A stretch of DNA of 64,000 nt from Hydractinia symbiolongicarpus. Taxonomy: Eukaryota; Cnidaria; Hydrozoa; Anthoathecata; Hydractiniidae. The stretch is taken from contig NC_079875.1 of the NCBI RefSeq assembly GCF_029227915.1, positions 27,228,001 to 27,292,000 of the forward strand, read 5' to 3'. Made by a program: the position numbers and the translations under genes. How positions within the stretch are numbered: position 1 is the stretch's first letter; every line of letters starts with the position of its first letter. Below the pieces are notes generated by a model. The model made no database searches. It had not been told where the DNA came from and saw only the letters and a list, made by a program, of their open reading frames with translations. Below are positions 31,315 through 43,011 of the stretch, piece after piece.

Positions 31315-33300
31315 GTGCGTGACGAATCAATAAACGAACTTTCAAATTTACTCCAAAACATCAGTGTTGATGATTTAGATTTGGCAAACGATAAAATTGT
31401 CAAAATTAATGCTTTACTTGCCGACATAAACGATTTTGTTGATGAGAATGAAATCGACTCATTTGCCGCTGTTATTTCAGATATTGATGTTTGTGTTAAA
31501 AAAATCGAGATTAAAAGGTCAAATTTGCGTTCGCTTTCTAATCAAATCAAATTAAATATTGGTAAAACTAAATTCAAAGCAGAATTTGCCAAAAACGTCG
31601 AAATGTCTTTTGCTAACATCAAAACTTATATAAAGTTTGCCAAAGATGTGAGAAAATCAATTAGAGCAAAAGAGAAAGCGGATTTTACCAATAAAAAAAT
31701 TTCAAACGAAAAACATCATTTTGAAATTACGAAACAAAAAATTGAAACTACTGGTTTTGTCATCAATGAAATTTTTTCGCATAATAAATGAACTTTCAAA
31801 AGATTTTCAAGTCAACAAAGACACAAACGATGAAATAGTTAAATAGGAATCAAATTTACAACTTAAACTTTGTCAATGTGAAAAATTAGCAAAGAAAATC
31901 CAGTATTTGTTGGACACTCTCCCGTCTAAATATCCAGATAAGGAAAGTGTTTTGCAAACGATAATGGAAGCTAATGAAAAATTAAATTTTCAAAAGAAGG
32001 AATATGTCGAAAATCTTAAAACTGAAATTCAAACCAGGAAGTTATCCAAAGAGAAATTGTTTAGTTCGTCAAATCTTATTATAAAATTGGAGAAATTCAG
32101 AGGTTATGAATCGAAGCTTGATATTTATTCATTTCAATCCATGTTTAAGGAGCTTTATTAAAAAACAACACCTTCAAAATTGTTACCAGACTTACTTAAA
32201 AATAATCATCTTGACGAACCTGCGCTGTCTTTAGTGAAAGGTCTTGAAAATATTGAGGAAATTTGGATTGGATTAAAAGGAGCATATGGTGATTCCAAAA
32301 CAATTCTTCAAAAGAAACTCGAAGATGTTAAGAAATTTGGTCCGCTATGGAAATTAAAAATCACAATACGTTGCAATACGGTTTATCAAAACTTATTACA
32401 TTACTCCAGGATATTCTTTCTCTGTCCAAAGTTCATAATATTCAAAATAGGCTTTATTTTGGTGATGGTTTGAATATGATTTACCATATTATGGGAGATG
32501 CGAGAGTTACTAGGTGGTTTTCTTCTATCTATGAGGAAAGTTTACAAAAACCTGAAAAGTGGGAGAGATTGATTTTATTTCTTGAGAAGAAATTAAGGAT
32601 ACAACAAGAGAAGGCTTTGGTTACTAGGCATCAGGCTCCTGAGTACAAAAAAGATAAAAAAAAATTATCGCAATGATTCGAGAGATAAGTACAAAAGTTA
32701 CCATATAAATGATAGGCAAAGCGATAAAGCCCCCATATGTCACATCTGTAATGAATCTTCTAGTACTCATATTGCAACCAATGGTCCAAATGGTACTAAA
32801 ATTATTCAGTACTTTTCATGTCAAAGGTTTGCTGAAATGACTCCCTCAGAGATATTCAACACTATTAAGGCTAAAGGTTTATGTATTCAATGTCTTTTTC
32901 CAGAAGCATTACAGTCAACAGGTAAACATTCACAAGGAAAGTGTCAACGCAATTTCGTATGTCCTCATTCTCACCACGACAAACACACGGTAAAGAAACA
33001 CGTTTTGGTATGTCAAGACCACTGTGAAACGAATCAAGATGCTCTTCAGAAGTACAAAGACAGATGCATCCTTAAACAAAAAGTACCTTTGCCTGAATTC
33101 GCAAAGAACATCAAGCTGTCATTTCATACCCAATCAGCTTACGTATCACTGAAAGGTAATGCGAAATCCAACTCTGAAGATATCACTGAACATGCGTCTA
33201 CATACTCCAAACAATCAAGATACAAAATGAGACGTACACCATATTCTTTGATAATGGATGTGGAGATTTCGTATGCAGACATGAAGCAACTAAAAGAATA
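31315..33300 (+). pseudogene. BEL gag-like region
   Basis: Successive frames hold a Lys/Asn-rich coiled N-terminal region (31,315-31,791). A DUF1759-like segment follows, with LEKFRGYESKLDIYSF, LPDLLKNNHL and LVKGLENIEEIW (32,090-32,270). Last is a Cys/His cluster, CHICNESS..H then GLCIQCLFP...H..GKC..NFVCPHSHHDKH (32,740-32,990), typical of BEL proteins between gag and protease. At least four stops or frame shifts. No convincing start ATG is near 31,315. Confidence 0.7.
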
Positions 33301-36210
33301 AATGACACTCAAGAAAGAGCTGGTCCAGTTACACTTGGAGGAGTGGGCAATTTAAAAACTGAATCACCACATGCCATCTACAGCGTAACGTTACCACTAC
33401 ATGATGGAAGACAAGCAGTCATGACAGGAGTTTGCATAGACCGTATCACAAGTGACTTTCCCTTGTATCCTCTGAGAGGGAAAGTGTCAGACGGCATTCA
33501 AAACCATTATCGCAATCATGGAGGCAGATAGAAAATCTACCACAGTTACCAGAGTCCGTAGGAGGTCAAACCGACTTTATGATTGGAATCAAGTACCTGC
33601 GATATTATCCCGAAATAGTATTTCAGTTGCCTTCAGGTTTGACAGTTTATCGATCTCCTTTTTGAATGCATTCGGTGGCAGAGGAGTAGTAGGAGGACCA
33701 CATTCTGTGTTTACAGAAATAGACAAATTTCATAATCATAATCGATCCAACAATCGTACCCTAGCCAGCAGTATAGTCAATATAAAATGGGCTATCAAGT
33801 CAACCCAGATATAGGAATTCTGAAAGACAGTCATCAATTTGTACACCAGCTCTCAGTAGAAAATCATGAAAGTCCCGACACCTACATCGTCCGGAAAAAA
33901 GAAAATATTCGATCAGGTAGAAGAAGTTGGTTCAGAAATCAAATATAGACGTGTTGATTGATTGTAGATCATGTCAGAAATGCAAAAATGGGGAGAAAAT
34001 TGAAATTCTAAGCTTAAAGGAAGAAGTGGAACAGGAATTAATAGATCGGTCGGTTTCAGGAGATGAGTCAAGTAACCTCACAATAGCCAGACTACCATTC
34101 ATTCATAATCCTGCAGTGAAACTTGCTCCAAACAAGAAAAAAGCATTGAAAGATTACTACACTCAACTCAGAAAGCTTAACAAATCTGTTAAAGATAAGG
34201 AAGATGTTATCAATTCAGAAAAGAAAATGCAATCACTTGGATTTGTGGAGTTTGTGCACAACCTTACACCGACACAACAACAGTCATTAAAACACCATCA
34301 ACTCTAAAACTTCATTCCCTGGCGTGCGGTATGGGGAAAATTGTTTACAACACCATGTCGACTTGTGTTTGACGCGTCACAACCCACTGACAGTGGAACA
34401 AGTTTAAATGACATACTTGCTATAGGTACTAATAACATGAATAAATTGCTGGAAATTGTCATTCGTTGGTTTAGTCATCCAATCGCTTTCTATACAGATG
34501 TACAGAAAATGTACAACACCGTCAAGTTAATAGAGCAAGAGTGGTGTCTGCAACGTTACATTTGGCAATCTGAATTGGATATCACGAAGCTACCAGTTGA
34601 AAAAGTAATTAAAACCCTTATATACGGTGTCAAGTCCAGCGGAAATCAGGTGGAAAAGGGATTAAGAGATCAGCCAAGCTCTCTGAATGTGAATACCCTG
34701 AAATATGTGAAATGATTCATAACAATTTCTATGTTGACGATTGTCTCTGAGCAGATGAATTGACAACAGTACTTAGTCGTGGAGGTTTTATGTTAAAAGG
34801 TTTTAGGTTCTCAAACCAAAAACCAGCAGATAAATTGAGCGAAGATGGAGAGAGTATATCGGAATGAAGTGGTACCCTGAAAATGATCAAATCAGGTTGG
34901 ATATACAACTCAATTTCACCAAAAAATCTCGAGGAAGAAAACCAGAATATGCGACAGCCATTCCAGAAAAGTTAACGCGGAGAATCTGTGTCGGTAAGGT
35001 GGCAGAAATTTTTGATTTAACAGGAAAATTGATACCACTAACTGCTTCCTTAAAACTGGATCTGCACACATTATAACAACGAAAACTGGATTGGGATGAC
35101 GCCAAACCTGATGAGTTAAGACCGCTCTGGACTTTACATTTTGAAATGATGAAAGGAATAAATACAATTCGGTTCGACAGAGCAATAGTACCGTATGATG
35201 CCGTAAATTTAGACGTGAATACAATCGATACTGCAGATGCTAGCCAGTCAATTGCGTGTTCTGCTATTTATGCTCGTTACCTAAAAAAGGATGGTTCGTT
35301 TTCATGTCAACTTATTTTTGCACGCTTGAAAATAATTTCAGAAGGAACAACTCAATCGTCAGCCGAATAAATTCTGCTAACTTAAATGCACACACAGTCT
35401 TTGTTGTGAAAAGATCTCTTGGAAAATTCCATATTGGATCAGTCAAACTAACCGACAGTCAAATTGCTTTGTTTTGGATAACAATTGAGAAAAAACCTCT
35501 CAAAACATGGATGAGAAGTCGAATAATTGATATTCAACAGATTCAACAGATTTAGCAAACGTGAGGATTGGATGTATGTCAAAAGTGAAGATATGATAGC
35601 CGATGTTGGAACTAGACGAGGCGCTACTATCTTAGATGTCAGTCCAGGATCTACATGGATAGAAGGATTCGAGTGGATGAAGTCAGACGTATCAAAATTT
35701 CCTGCATACAAATTTATCCGAAACAATAAAAGAAATTGCACACCATGAAGAATCGCCAGATATACTTGTTTTCACAGGTTAAGAAAAATATCTGACGAGG
35801 TAATATCCAGGTACGAATTGTCAAATTACGTTATCGATCCATTGAAACATAGATTCAGTCAAGTTATCCGATTACTTGGACTTGTTTACAGATTTATCAG
35901 TAACTGTAAAAATAAATGTTTTATTACAAAATCAAATAAGTGCATCTCTGAAGTGGAAGCAATTATCTTGCCTAGTGATGACTTGAAGACTGCCAGAGAG
36001 TACTTTTGGAAAAAAGCAACTGCTGAAGTTAAGAAATTCACAAAAAAAGATGCTTATGCTAAAATATCAAAAGAAAACAACAATATACTGTATTATATAA
36101 AACGTATTCTACCAGATCAGAAGTCCACTATGACAGATGTTATGTTACATTTGACAAGTTCCACATTTTTTGCACCAATTGTTGATAAGTATTCACCTAT
36201 TGCTTATATA
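33301..36210 (+). pseudogene. BEL pol: protease, RT and RNase H remnants
   Basis: A protease-like region (about 33,250-33,500) is followed by a linker and RT with RLVFDASQPTDSGTSLNDIL (34,355-34,415), FYTDVQKMYNTVKL (34,490-34,530) and a YVDD catalytic box (34,730-34,741) just past a stop. Post-RT frames (34,864-35,750) fit the BEL RNase H and connector region, including ADVGTRRGATILDV. Numerous stops. Pol is cut by the pogo insertion at 36,211. Confidence 0.7.
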
Positions 36211-36212
36211 TA

Positions 36213-36300
36213 CCGTATTTCCTCTAAAGAACGCCGCGGCGTTCTTTACAAAATGCAATTTTTAGGTGCGGCGTTCTTTGGAGGGCGGCGTTTATTACAA
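36213..36300 (+). repeat. pogo left terminal and subterminal repeats
   Basis: Terminal repeat, then GCGGCGTTCTTT-type modules in both orientations. The motif GGCGTTTATTACA ends the block near 36,300. Confidence 0.75.
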
Positions 36301-36393
36301 AACCATGAGTGAGACAAAAAGCAGAAGTTGACGTTAAGTATTTTCTTTAAGATTAAATATAGATAACAAAAGAATTAAACTATGAAAAGTCTA

Positions 36394-37818
36394 TTAAACA
36401 ATGTCAATGTCAATGTCGCTATCTCCGTCCGAGTCTTCGTCGATAACATGAAAGGACTCATAGCTTTCATTTACATCACAATCGTAAATTTCAAATGGGT
36501 TGTCAGAAGATTGGTCTTCTTCCAATGCCTCAGTTGCTTTTTTCATTAAGGTAGCACCAGATGAACAGGACGATCCTTCTTTAAAACAATGGATTTGTCC
36601 ATCCTCTGATCCATCAAGAGCTAAATTTAAACCACACGACTTGAAAGATTTGATAATCATTTCCGTGCTCAAGCCATTCCATGCGTCTAAAACCCATTGC
36701 ACTAGCTTTCGTCGCGATGGAGGTTTCTGGTTTCCTCCTTTTGTGAACTGTTGAACACCTTCAACCATCCATTCGTTATAAAGATCGATCATCCGACTCT
36801 TAAATGGTTTATTCCATGAGACATCTGGTGCCTGTATATATTTAGTGCAGTCACCGGGAATTATGACATTCTCAATTCTGCCTTTTGACAATTCTTGTTT
36901 CACGGAATCCATCATGTGGCATTCAAATGAATCCCAAGCTAACAAGCGTCGATTAAAGGAAAACTTTCCTAAAACTGTTTGCACATAGTGTAAGTTGAGT
37001 TCCTCGTTCATCAATGCATTTTTTGAGGACACAACTACGCATTTATTTTTGAATTCAGTATTTAGTTCTTTGCATTCGCGTTTTGCACCACCAAAAACAA
37101 TAAATGGTTTAAATTTACTTCCGTCTGCCTTTGCTGTCAAGCATACAGAAATTCTGACATTTTCATGACCAGTCGATTTAAGCATAATTTCTCGTTCGCC
37201 ACGCTGTGACACCGTTGTAGGTGCTGTCATATCCGCCCAAACAGCAGTCTCGTCCATTGCAAGAATCGAACCGGCGTTGAATTGGTATTTCTTTGACATT
37301 CGGCGGACATGTACTACATACTGCACCAACCTGTCCACAAGATACGCTGGATCCTTTTGAACTGTTGTCGTTCTACGACGTAATGAAAGACAATTTCGTT
37401 TCATGAAATTTTCCAACCAACCTCGACTAGCCTGGAAACTATTTTTTGCAACAGTGTCCTCTCCAGCTTTTTCATCGTGCATTGCTTTTGCTTTTCTCAT
37501 TATCAGTTTTCTCGAAACACGCAAAGAATTAGCTCTCCTATCATGTATCCATTCGAGCAGATCTTCTTCTAAATCAAGATTCTTGATTTTGCAACCTCCT
37601 CCTTCTAGTTTGAATCTTTTCGCTGCTCCTTGTTTCAACTTCTCCACATTAGCTCTCCATTCTCTTACTCTTTTTTCATCGACACCGTACTTTCTTCCTG
37701 CTTCGCGATTTGATGTACTAATTGCATGATCAACAACTGTTGTCTTAAATTCAAAGGTAAAGCTTCTTCTTTTTTCCCCTTTATGGGATATTAACTGCTT
37801 CTCCTCGTTGTGCGACAT
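36394..37818 (-). CDS. pogo/Tigger-type transposase, intact
   Basis: 474-codon open frame. Residues 19-55 form a helix-turn-helix (REAGRKYGVDEKRVREW), and 75-150 a CENP-B-type second DNA-binding domain ending RGWLENFMKRN. Residues 180-400 form the DDE_1 catalytic domain: D189 in AMDETAVW, D296 in AWDSFECH, and D332 in QAPDVSWNKPFK, a DDD triad typical of pogo-like enzymes. The tail is acidic (DSDGDSDIDIDIV). The length matches complete Tigger/pogo transposases, and the start is the only ATG upstream of the helix-turn-helix. The enzyme acts in the nucleus to excise and reinsert the element. No defects seen, so it could be active. It is divergent from a HIRAN-like gene, probably sharing a promoter region. 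Confidence 0.93.
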   Translation of the reverse strand: MSHNEEKQLISHKGEKRRSFTFEFKTTVVDHAISTSNREAGRKYGVDEKRVREWRANVEKLKQGAAKRFKLEGGGCKIKNLDLEEDLLEWIHDRRANSLRVSRKLIMRKAKAMHDEKAGEDTVAKNSFQASRGWLENFMKRNCLSLRRRTTTVQKDPAYLVDRLVQYVVHVRRMSKKYQFNAGSILAMDETAVWADMTAPTTVSQRGEREIMLKSTGHENVRISVCLTAKADGSKFKPFIVFGGAKRECKELNTEFKNKCVVVSSKNALMNEELNLHYVQTVLGKFSFNRRLLAWDSFECHMMDSVKQELSKGRIENVIIPGDCTKYIQAPDVSWNKPFKSRMIDLYNEWMVEGVQQFTKGGNQKPPSRRKLVQWVLDAWNGLSTEMIIKSFKSCGLNLALDGSEDGQIHCFKEGSSCSSGATLMKKATEALEEDQSSDNPFEIYDCDVNESYESFHVIDEDSDGDSDIDIDIV

Positions 37819-38062
37819 TTTTCTAATGAACTTTCACTTACAAACATAAAAGTGTGTAAGGTTGATATATACAGATTGGGAGCAATTATCTTGTAGTATT
37901 GTTTACTGGTGTCAACTTTTTCTTTAAACACTATTAACAATCCAAGGGAGTGTTATTTTCGACGAGATCAAAAGTGCGGAAAATGATTTTGAATAGAATT
38001 TTTTCTCTATAAGAAAAAGTTCTATTTTTATCAATCGTTGATTGCACGCTCATACGAAATAT

Positions 38063-38569
38063 ATGATAGCTACACGTGGAAGTCAGAGATTTGAGAAGAA
38101 CATGGCTCGAGTGATTCCTAAAACATTTGAAATGTATTTCATCATTAAATTCTCTACAAATATTCGCGGACATCATGTTTATAAAAATATATGGACACCC
38201 ATTATAGGAGAATCTTTGGTTTGCAAAGAAGACAAGAGAGTAGAGGCTCAAGAACTGGACAAGAATGCAATTGGAACGTACAAACTCATGGACGGCAACG
38301 GAACCTTAGTGGGACATTTGCCAATAGAGTTGTCAAAGCTGATATCGTTTTTTATTGAAATTGGAGATAATCATGTAAATGCGACAGTTACTGGGAAACG
38401 AAAACGAGAGATTGGTTTGAGTGTACCTGCAAAGTTCATTTGTTTTACATCTAGCAAAAGTTATGCTAAAATTATTCACGGTGAACTGTTAAAGCGTAAA
38501 ACTAAATATTCGTATTTGTCATTAGATGTAGAAGAATTTTGTGAAAGAAAACAGATCAAATTCAAATAA
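38063..38569 (+). CDS. HIRAN-domain-like protein
   Basis: About 168 residues from an ATG at 38,063; an alternative start is the ATG at 38,102 (MARVIPKTFEMYF). The core has RGHHVYKNIWTPIIGESLVC, then E-D-K-R, NAIGTYKLMDGNGTLVGHLP and a VTGKRKRE segment near the end, which follows the HIRAN-domain pattern (small beta-barrel DNA-end or nucleic-acid binding fold seen in Rad5/HLTF). HLTF uses HIRAN to bind 3' DNA ends; that function is not shown here. It lies inside the pogo element, divergent from its transposase, with an open, undamaged frame, so it may serve the element or be captured cargo. Family call is from motif resemblance and needs a profile search. Confidence 0.6.
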   Translation: MIATRGSQRFEKNMARVIPKTFEMYFIIKFSTNIRGHHVYKNIWTPIIGESLVCKEDKRVEAQELDKNAIGTYKLMDGNGTLVGHLPIELSKLISFFIEIGDNHVNATVTGKRKREIGLSVPAKFICFTSSKSYAKIIHGELLKRKTKYSYLSLDVEEFCERKQIKFK

Positions 38570-38609
38570 ATACCAACTTTTTTTACTTTCCCTATTAAAA
38601 TGGTTTTTT

Positions 38610-38742
38610 TTCTAATAAACGCCGCATCTAAGGTGCGGCGTTCTTTGGAGGGCGGCGTTCTTTAGAGGGCGGCGTTTATTACAAATTTTCATATAGAAGT
38701 GCGGCGTTCTTTGGAGGGCGGCGTTCTTTAGAGGAAATACGG
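38610..38742 (-). repeat. pogo right subterminal and terminal repeats
   Basis: Repeated modules GCGGCGTTCTTTGGAGG and GCGGCGTTCTTTAGAGG (at least five), ending in the complement of the left terminal repeat. Likely transposase binding sites. Confidence 0.75.
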
Positions 38743-38744
38743 TA

Positions 38745-39898
38745 ATCAATGAGGTTCATTGGTACCACCCTGTTGCTAAGCATTCCGGTATCGAAACCGT
38801 TCATCGATAAGTCATAAAGCAAGTGCATATAATCGAAGGTAGAGGACAAGTAAAAGTTATCAGAAAAAATTGTCAAAGATGTCGATATCTATTTAAACGT
38901 ACTATCGAAGTTGCTATGGGACCGATCTCCAATCACAATCTCAATATCGCTCCCGCATTTTACGTGTGTCAAGTCGATCTAGCTGGCCCATTCTTGTCAT
39001 ATTCCCCACACAACAAGAGAACAATGTAAAAATTTTGTACTTAGTGTTTTGTTGTACCACAACATCAGCCATAAACATAAAAGTCATGGAAGATTACAGC
39101 ACCTCAGGTTTAATCCAAGCGTTTATTCGGTTTTCATGTAAGGTTGGATATCTAAAAATCCTTTTACCAGACGAAGGAAGCCAATTAGTGAGTGGATGGA
39201 AAAACATGAAAATCACGTTTATGGATTTAAAGGGTGGAATTAAAAAAAAATGGGAATTAAATTCGAGACATGCCCTGTTGGGGGACACTATGCATGGTAA
39301 AGTAGAAAGAAAAATTAAACAAGTTAAAGAATCTATATTAAAATCAAATTCAAATGAGAGACTTTTTATACTACAGTGGGAGACTCTGGGTACAGAAATA
39401 GCAAATTGTATTAATGATCTCCCATTAGCTATTGTAGATGTCACAGCTGATTTTGAAAATGCTGATCTAATAACACCTAATCGTTTACGCCTCGGCCGCA
39501 ACAATGACAGGTCACCAGTTGGTCCTATTGCCTCAACTGTTAAGCCTTGGAAATTTATTGATCAAAACCGTAGGATATTCAATGCATGGTTCGAATATTG
39601 GTTAATAACCTATGTACCTAAACTAATGAAACAACCAAAATGGTTTCGAAATGATCTTAATATCAAAATTGGCGACATTGTCCTATTCCTAAAAGCAGAA
39701 AATTTGTCAGGACAATATATGTATGGTTTAGTAGTTGATGTTGAATTTGGGAACGATGGTCGTATAAAAACTGCTGTTGTTAGATATCGAAACTCAAGCG
39801 AATCGACTAATCAAGTGCAAACTGAATTGCATGAAGCTGCGTTGAAAGCAAAAGCCGATGTTAAATTATATTCATTAAGACAAATCTCAAAATATTGA
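38745..39898 (+). pseudogene. BEL integrase and C-terminal domain
   Basis: Continuation of BEL pol right of the pogo insertion. A zinc-binding H2C2-like segment (GAG GTT CAT... encoding EVHWYHPVAKHSG, with CQRCRYLF) is followed by the integrase core: first acid in QVDLAGPF, second in LLPDEGSQLVSG, Glu in HGKVERKIKQVKES. The last ~90 codons (39,640-39,895) match the basic DUF5641-type tail, with IKIGDIVLFLKAENLSG. One frame shift near 39,020-39,040; the last 310 codons are open. Confidence 0.75.
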
Positions 39899-39946
39899 TT
39901 ATCGATATCAATTATCAATCAAAAATTTTCATTTGTCTGGGGGCAA

Positions 39947-40479
39947 TGTACAGTTAACAATGGATTTGTGTTGATTTCGTGTTATATGATACTATACGTT
40001 CGTTTCGTGTTCAATATGTTTGTTATGTGCATGTTTTATTGTTCTTTTATGGTGTATAGCGTAATTAACTTGTGTTTTATGTTCGTGTCTCAAGTGTGCT
40101 ATTTTCATTGATAGAATTTATATATGTAGTTTTTTCACGTTTCCTTATTTATTCCCGCTCAAAAAGACAGTAACAAGTTTAAATCAAATTTCAAATACAA
40201 AAGTTACAAAGTTTTGTTTTATCAAATTTCAAATAAATTTGCGTCAGTTAAAGAAGTTCAAGAAAGTTATACACTCACAATGTTCATCCCGTCAAGCCCT
40301 GTAAAGAATAGTTGGTATATGTTTGTTATTTATTTAGTTATTATTCATTTCAAATTTAGGCGTTGTGTTTTTCTTTCTATTTCATATTTTCTGTGTATTT
40401 GTTTTATTTTGAACCTTGTTTAACAAAAAGTTCCAAGCAATTCTATCAGGGTTTTTTGTGATCCCGCGAAAGCTTAACA
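39947..40479 (+). repeat. BEL 3' LTR
   Basis: 533 bp, preceded by a GGGGGCAA purine tract and followed by CATGT, which repeats the bases before the 5' LTR. Confidence 0.9.
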
Positions 40480-41330
40480 CATGTTACATCAATTCCATCT
40501 TGCAATGTTTTTACGTTATCTCTGCAAATGACTCCAATATGGCGATAGGTAAAAGTTTTGTAAGTATTCTACGCAAATTTTCCTCCTCCAAGATTCCAGT
40601 GAACCCTTCTTCATCCTAGAGATTCTTGAGTATCTCGTACCAGAGTTGTCTTTAGCCTTTCCTTTTTTATAGATTATTTAACACTCGTGTGAAAGTCTGT
40701 ACTACTTGCAGCGCTTGCAATAATATTAGCACCTCTGAGCAAGTAAGTCCATTTCTTCAACTGCCTTTGACATTAACTTTACAATCTTCAGTAGATAACT
40801 TTTTGGAGAGCGAAGAATTGTCAGGTGTTAACTCGTTCTTCTGTCACTACTGCAATAGTTACCAAAATGCAATAGTTGAAAAAGAGCTCGCAGAGTGCAG
40901 TTCAAATTTGTTTCTGCAATTAAAGTGATTTGCCTATAGGTCTTGTGTCGAAGGTTTGTTCTCATGTCACATCTTACCCGGGCACCGTTTCTATACCTAT
41001 CACTGTAGACAGTAAAGTCTCTTGTCGCAAGCACTACAACTTAAGGGCTGCAATTAACCACTCTGGAAATTTGAACAATCGCCATTACACTACTGTTGCT
41101 TACAACCAAGTGCATGGTAAGTGGTTTCATTTCAACGACAGAGCAGTGGTCCCTTACATCCTTTTCCTTGAAGAGGTTAGGTAAATTGCAGTTAGGACCA
41201 CAACTTAGGTTTATATCAGCAAGGGGGTGTTTGACTATTCTTACTTTTTTTTGTAGTCTTGTCTTTGGAGAGTGACGACTCCACTTATTACCCCAGTCAA
41301 AATAAAAGCGAAGAACAAAATAAAAAGGAT
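40480..41330 (+). pseudogene. USP domain and 3' end of LINE copy C
   Basis: Resumes directly after the BEL 3' LTR with the rest of the Cys box (CYINSILQCF). EYLVPELSLAFPF follows, then zinc-ribbon pairs CTTCSAC and CHYCNSYQ (40,700-40,870). The His box (INHSGNLNNRHYTT, with Arg where other copies have Gly) and HFNDRAV come next, ending EEVR at 41,184. A 3' UTR with one conserved module (41,258-41,296) ends in an (A/T)-rich AAAATAAAA-type tail near 41,325. Frame breaks near 40,615 and 40,930 make it inactive. Confidence 0.75.
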
Positions 41331-41332
41331 CT

Positions 41333-42026
41333 TGGCTAAACTTTTCGTACACGTTCTCATTGGATAATTGACTCACCGCCTCCTTAAGATAATCTTCCCT
41401 ATCCCACACGACTACCCCAGATCCTTTATGAGCTGGTTTGATAACGATAGACATGTCAGAACGCAGATTTCTAAGCGCTTCTTGTTCTGCTATTGAAATA
41501 TTACTATAATTTGATTTCTCAGCTTTTATAGACATTAACTTCTCCTCAAGAACACTTAGATAGATCTCAATAGCACTATCAACGTTTTTGGGATGAAACT
41601 TAGAAGGTACCCTAAAGCATTTAGAAATTTCTTCACCCTCTTTCTCCCGAAAATACCGAATGCATTGTTTTAATTGAGCTCTATCAAGTTCCTTTGGAGT
41701 GGATGAAAATTTAAGCCCTCTTAATAAAACTGAAATTTCGGCCTCCGAAAATACTCTTTTAGATAGGTTAAAAACATTAGTAGACAGAAATTTCCTGTAA
41801 TACGTCCATCACTCGAATTATGTCTTACCACACTTTCCACCTCTTTATTACTTTCATTTTCCTCTATTCCAGAGTCATTTTTTCTTTCTACATCGTTGGT
41901 ATTTCTTTTTCGACAAACGTTAACTTCAGCAGGAACCGGTTGTTCAATTTCTGTAATCACATTTATTTCGGGTGCGGGTAGTTTTTTTCGTTTTCGTTTT
42001 GATACATTTGGATAAGAGAAGGACAA
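41333..42026 (-). pseudogene. Penelope-like element, N-terminal RT fragment
   Basis: Reads leftwards: a basic and acidic N-terminal region (42,026-41,820), then SLLRG-type and KELDRAQLKQCIRYF sequence. Then come SIAEQEALRNLRSDMSIVIK, PAHKGSGVVVWDREDY and ENVYEKFSQDP (41,480-41,330), the conserved N-terminal part of Penelope RT. The frame is interrupted once near 41,790 and the sequence is cut at about 41,330 by the 3' end of LINE copy C. The LINE may therefore have inserted here, although the rest of the element is not found on the other side. Confidence 0.7.
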
Positions 42027-43011
42027 TAAAAAACCTTTTATTGCTATAAGAATCTAAGTTAGCGGAACAAGAGTTACTCACCATAGGAACCTAATTTAAT
42101 AGGCCGAAGATATGCAAAAGTAAATAAATTAATACACAAATGACTTCAGAAGTACCTCTCCGATGCAATGCGTAACTGTAAGCCATTGTCCAGACACTAA
42201 ACAAAGATATAACGATATACACGCTTAAAGTGCGCAAACAAGCGGAGAGTACGGCTTAGTCACACACCTACCTAAAGTACAAAATAGGAAAGGTAGAGTT
42301 ACGCCTTAAGAATACTAAACATAAAAGTATACCTTCACTCCTTTTACGTTAAATGTTCGTTCTAGTAATAAATTTAACAAACTCTAACCACACAATGAGG
42401 GCAATTTCTTTCAATTACGCCCTAAGTCTCCATTACAGACCCTTAATAACCGTTTTTTGCGGTGGGTAAAGGATTAAATCGACCGGCATAAAGACCAATG
42501 TTAAAACCGCCACAACCCATAATACTCGAGAAACATTCCTAGCAATATTTTGGGTAATTTAATGTACTTCCAAACTTTTGACGTTTAACGCAGGGTTTTT
42601 GTGGAATGTGTTGCCTCTCTGGCGTTTTCACCGTTTTTTCTTTTTCTTCTTCAAAACTTTCATCAGTGCTTTCCTTAACACTATGATCGCCAATAATGTC
42701 GAAATCTTCATCCTCGTCATCTGAACCATTAACATCATCTTTTAACGAAATACTGCGATCTATAAAGATAATATTTAGGTGTTGTATAAGTATTGGTCTG
42801 AATTACTCATATTATATGCCTCCAAAATTTTAGGCTACAACTCTCTGGACACTGTGATGGTAACACGTCCACTCAAGATTCCGAAATAGTTATATGGCTT
42901 ATTATCAATAAAAACAAATGACCATGACGACTGTGTACTTTGAAATCAAATTACCTTTTCTTTGCAATGTATAGTTATTCATGCACCTAAACCTTTTCGT
43001 CATTCTGAGTT
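42027..43011. other. no gene seen
   Basis: AT-rich. A short acidic Asp/Glu-rich minus-strand stretch lies at 42,650-42,750 but is not in a convincing frame. Confidence 0.55.

Larger units (their letters stand above)
36213..38742. mobile_element. pogo/Tigger-type DNA transposon with HIRAN-like cargo
   Basis: 2,530-bp element with inverted termini starting CCGTATTTCCTCTAAAGAAC at 36,213 and its complement ending at 38,742. TA lies on both sides (36,211-36,212; 38,743-38,744), the pogo/mariner target duplication. Subterminal GCGGCGTTCTTT repeats occur at both ends. It holds two divergent genes: an intact transposase (minus) and a HIRAN-like gene (plus), about 0.25 kb apart. It sits inside the BEL pol, so it is the youngest layer of the stack. 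Confidence 0.9.
30643..40479 (+). mobile_element. BEL/Pao LTR retrotransposon, with a nested pogo element
   Basis: Bounded by two ~535-bp LTRs (30,643-31,178 and 39,947-40,479), both starting TGTACAGTTAACA and ending CTTAACA. CATGT flanks both sides (30,638-30,642 and 40,480-40,484), a 5-bp target duplication as expected for BEL/Pao. The internal region carries gag-like, protease, RT and integrase remnants in BEL order, with many frame breaks. A pogo transposon (36,213-38,742) splits pol. A GGGGGCA purine tract precedes the 3' LTR. I see no clear TGG-type primer binding site after the 5' LTR. Confidence 0.9.

Noticed and set aside
40828-41034. Minus-strand frame opposite the USP C-terminal region
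   Set aside because: A shadow of the USP coding strand with no motif of its own.
41333-42026. Penelope fragments at 25-26 kb and 41-42 kb as halves of one element split by the LINE
   Set aside because: The left copy lies inside a different element, is 1.6 kb from the LINE start, and the middle RT part is missing at the LINE edge.
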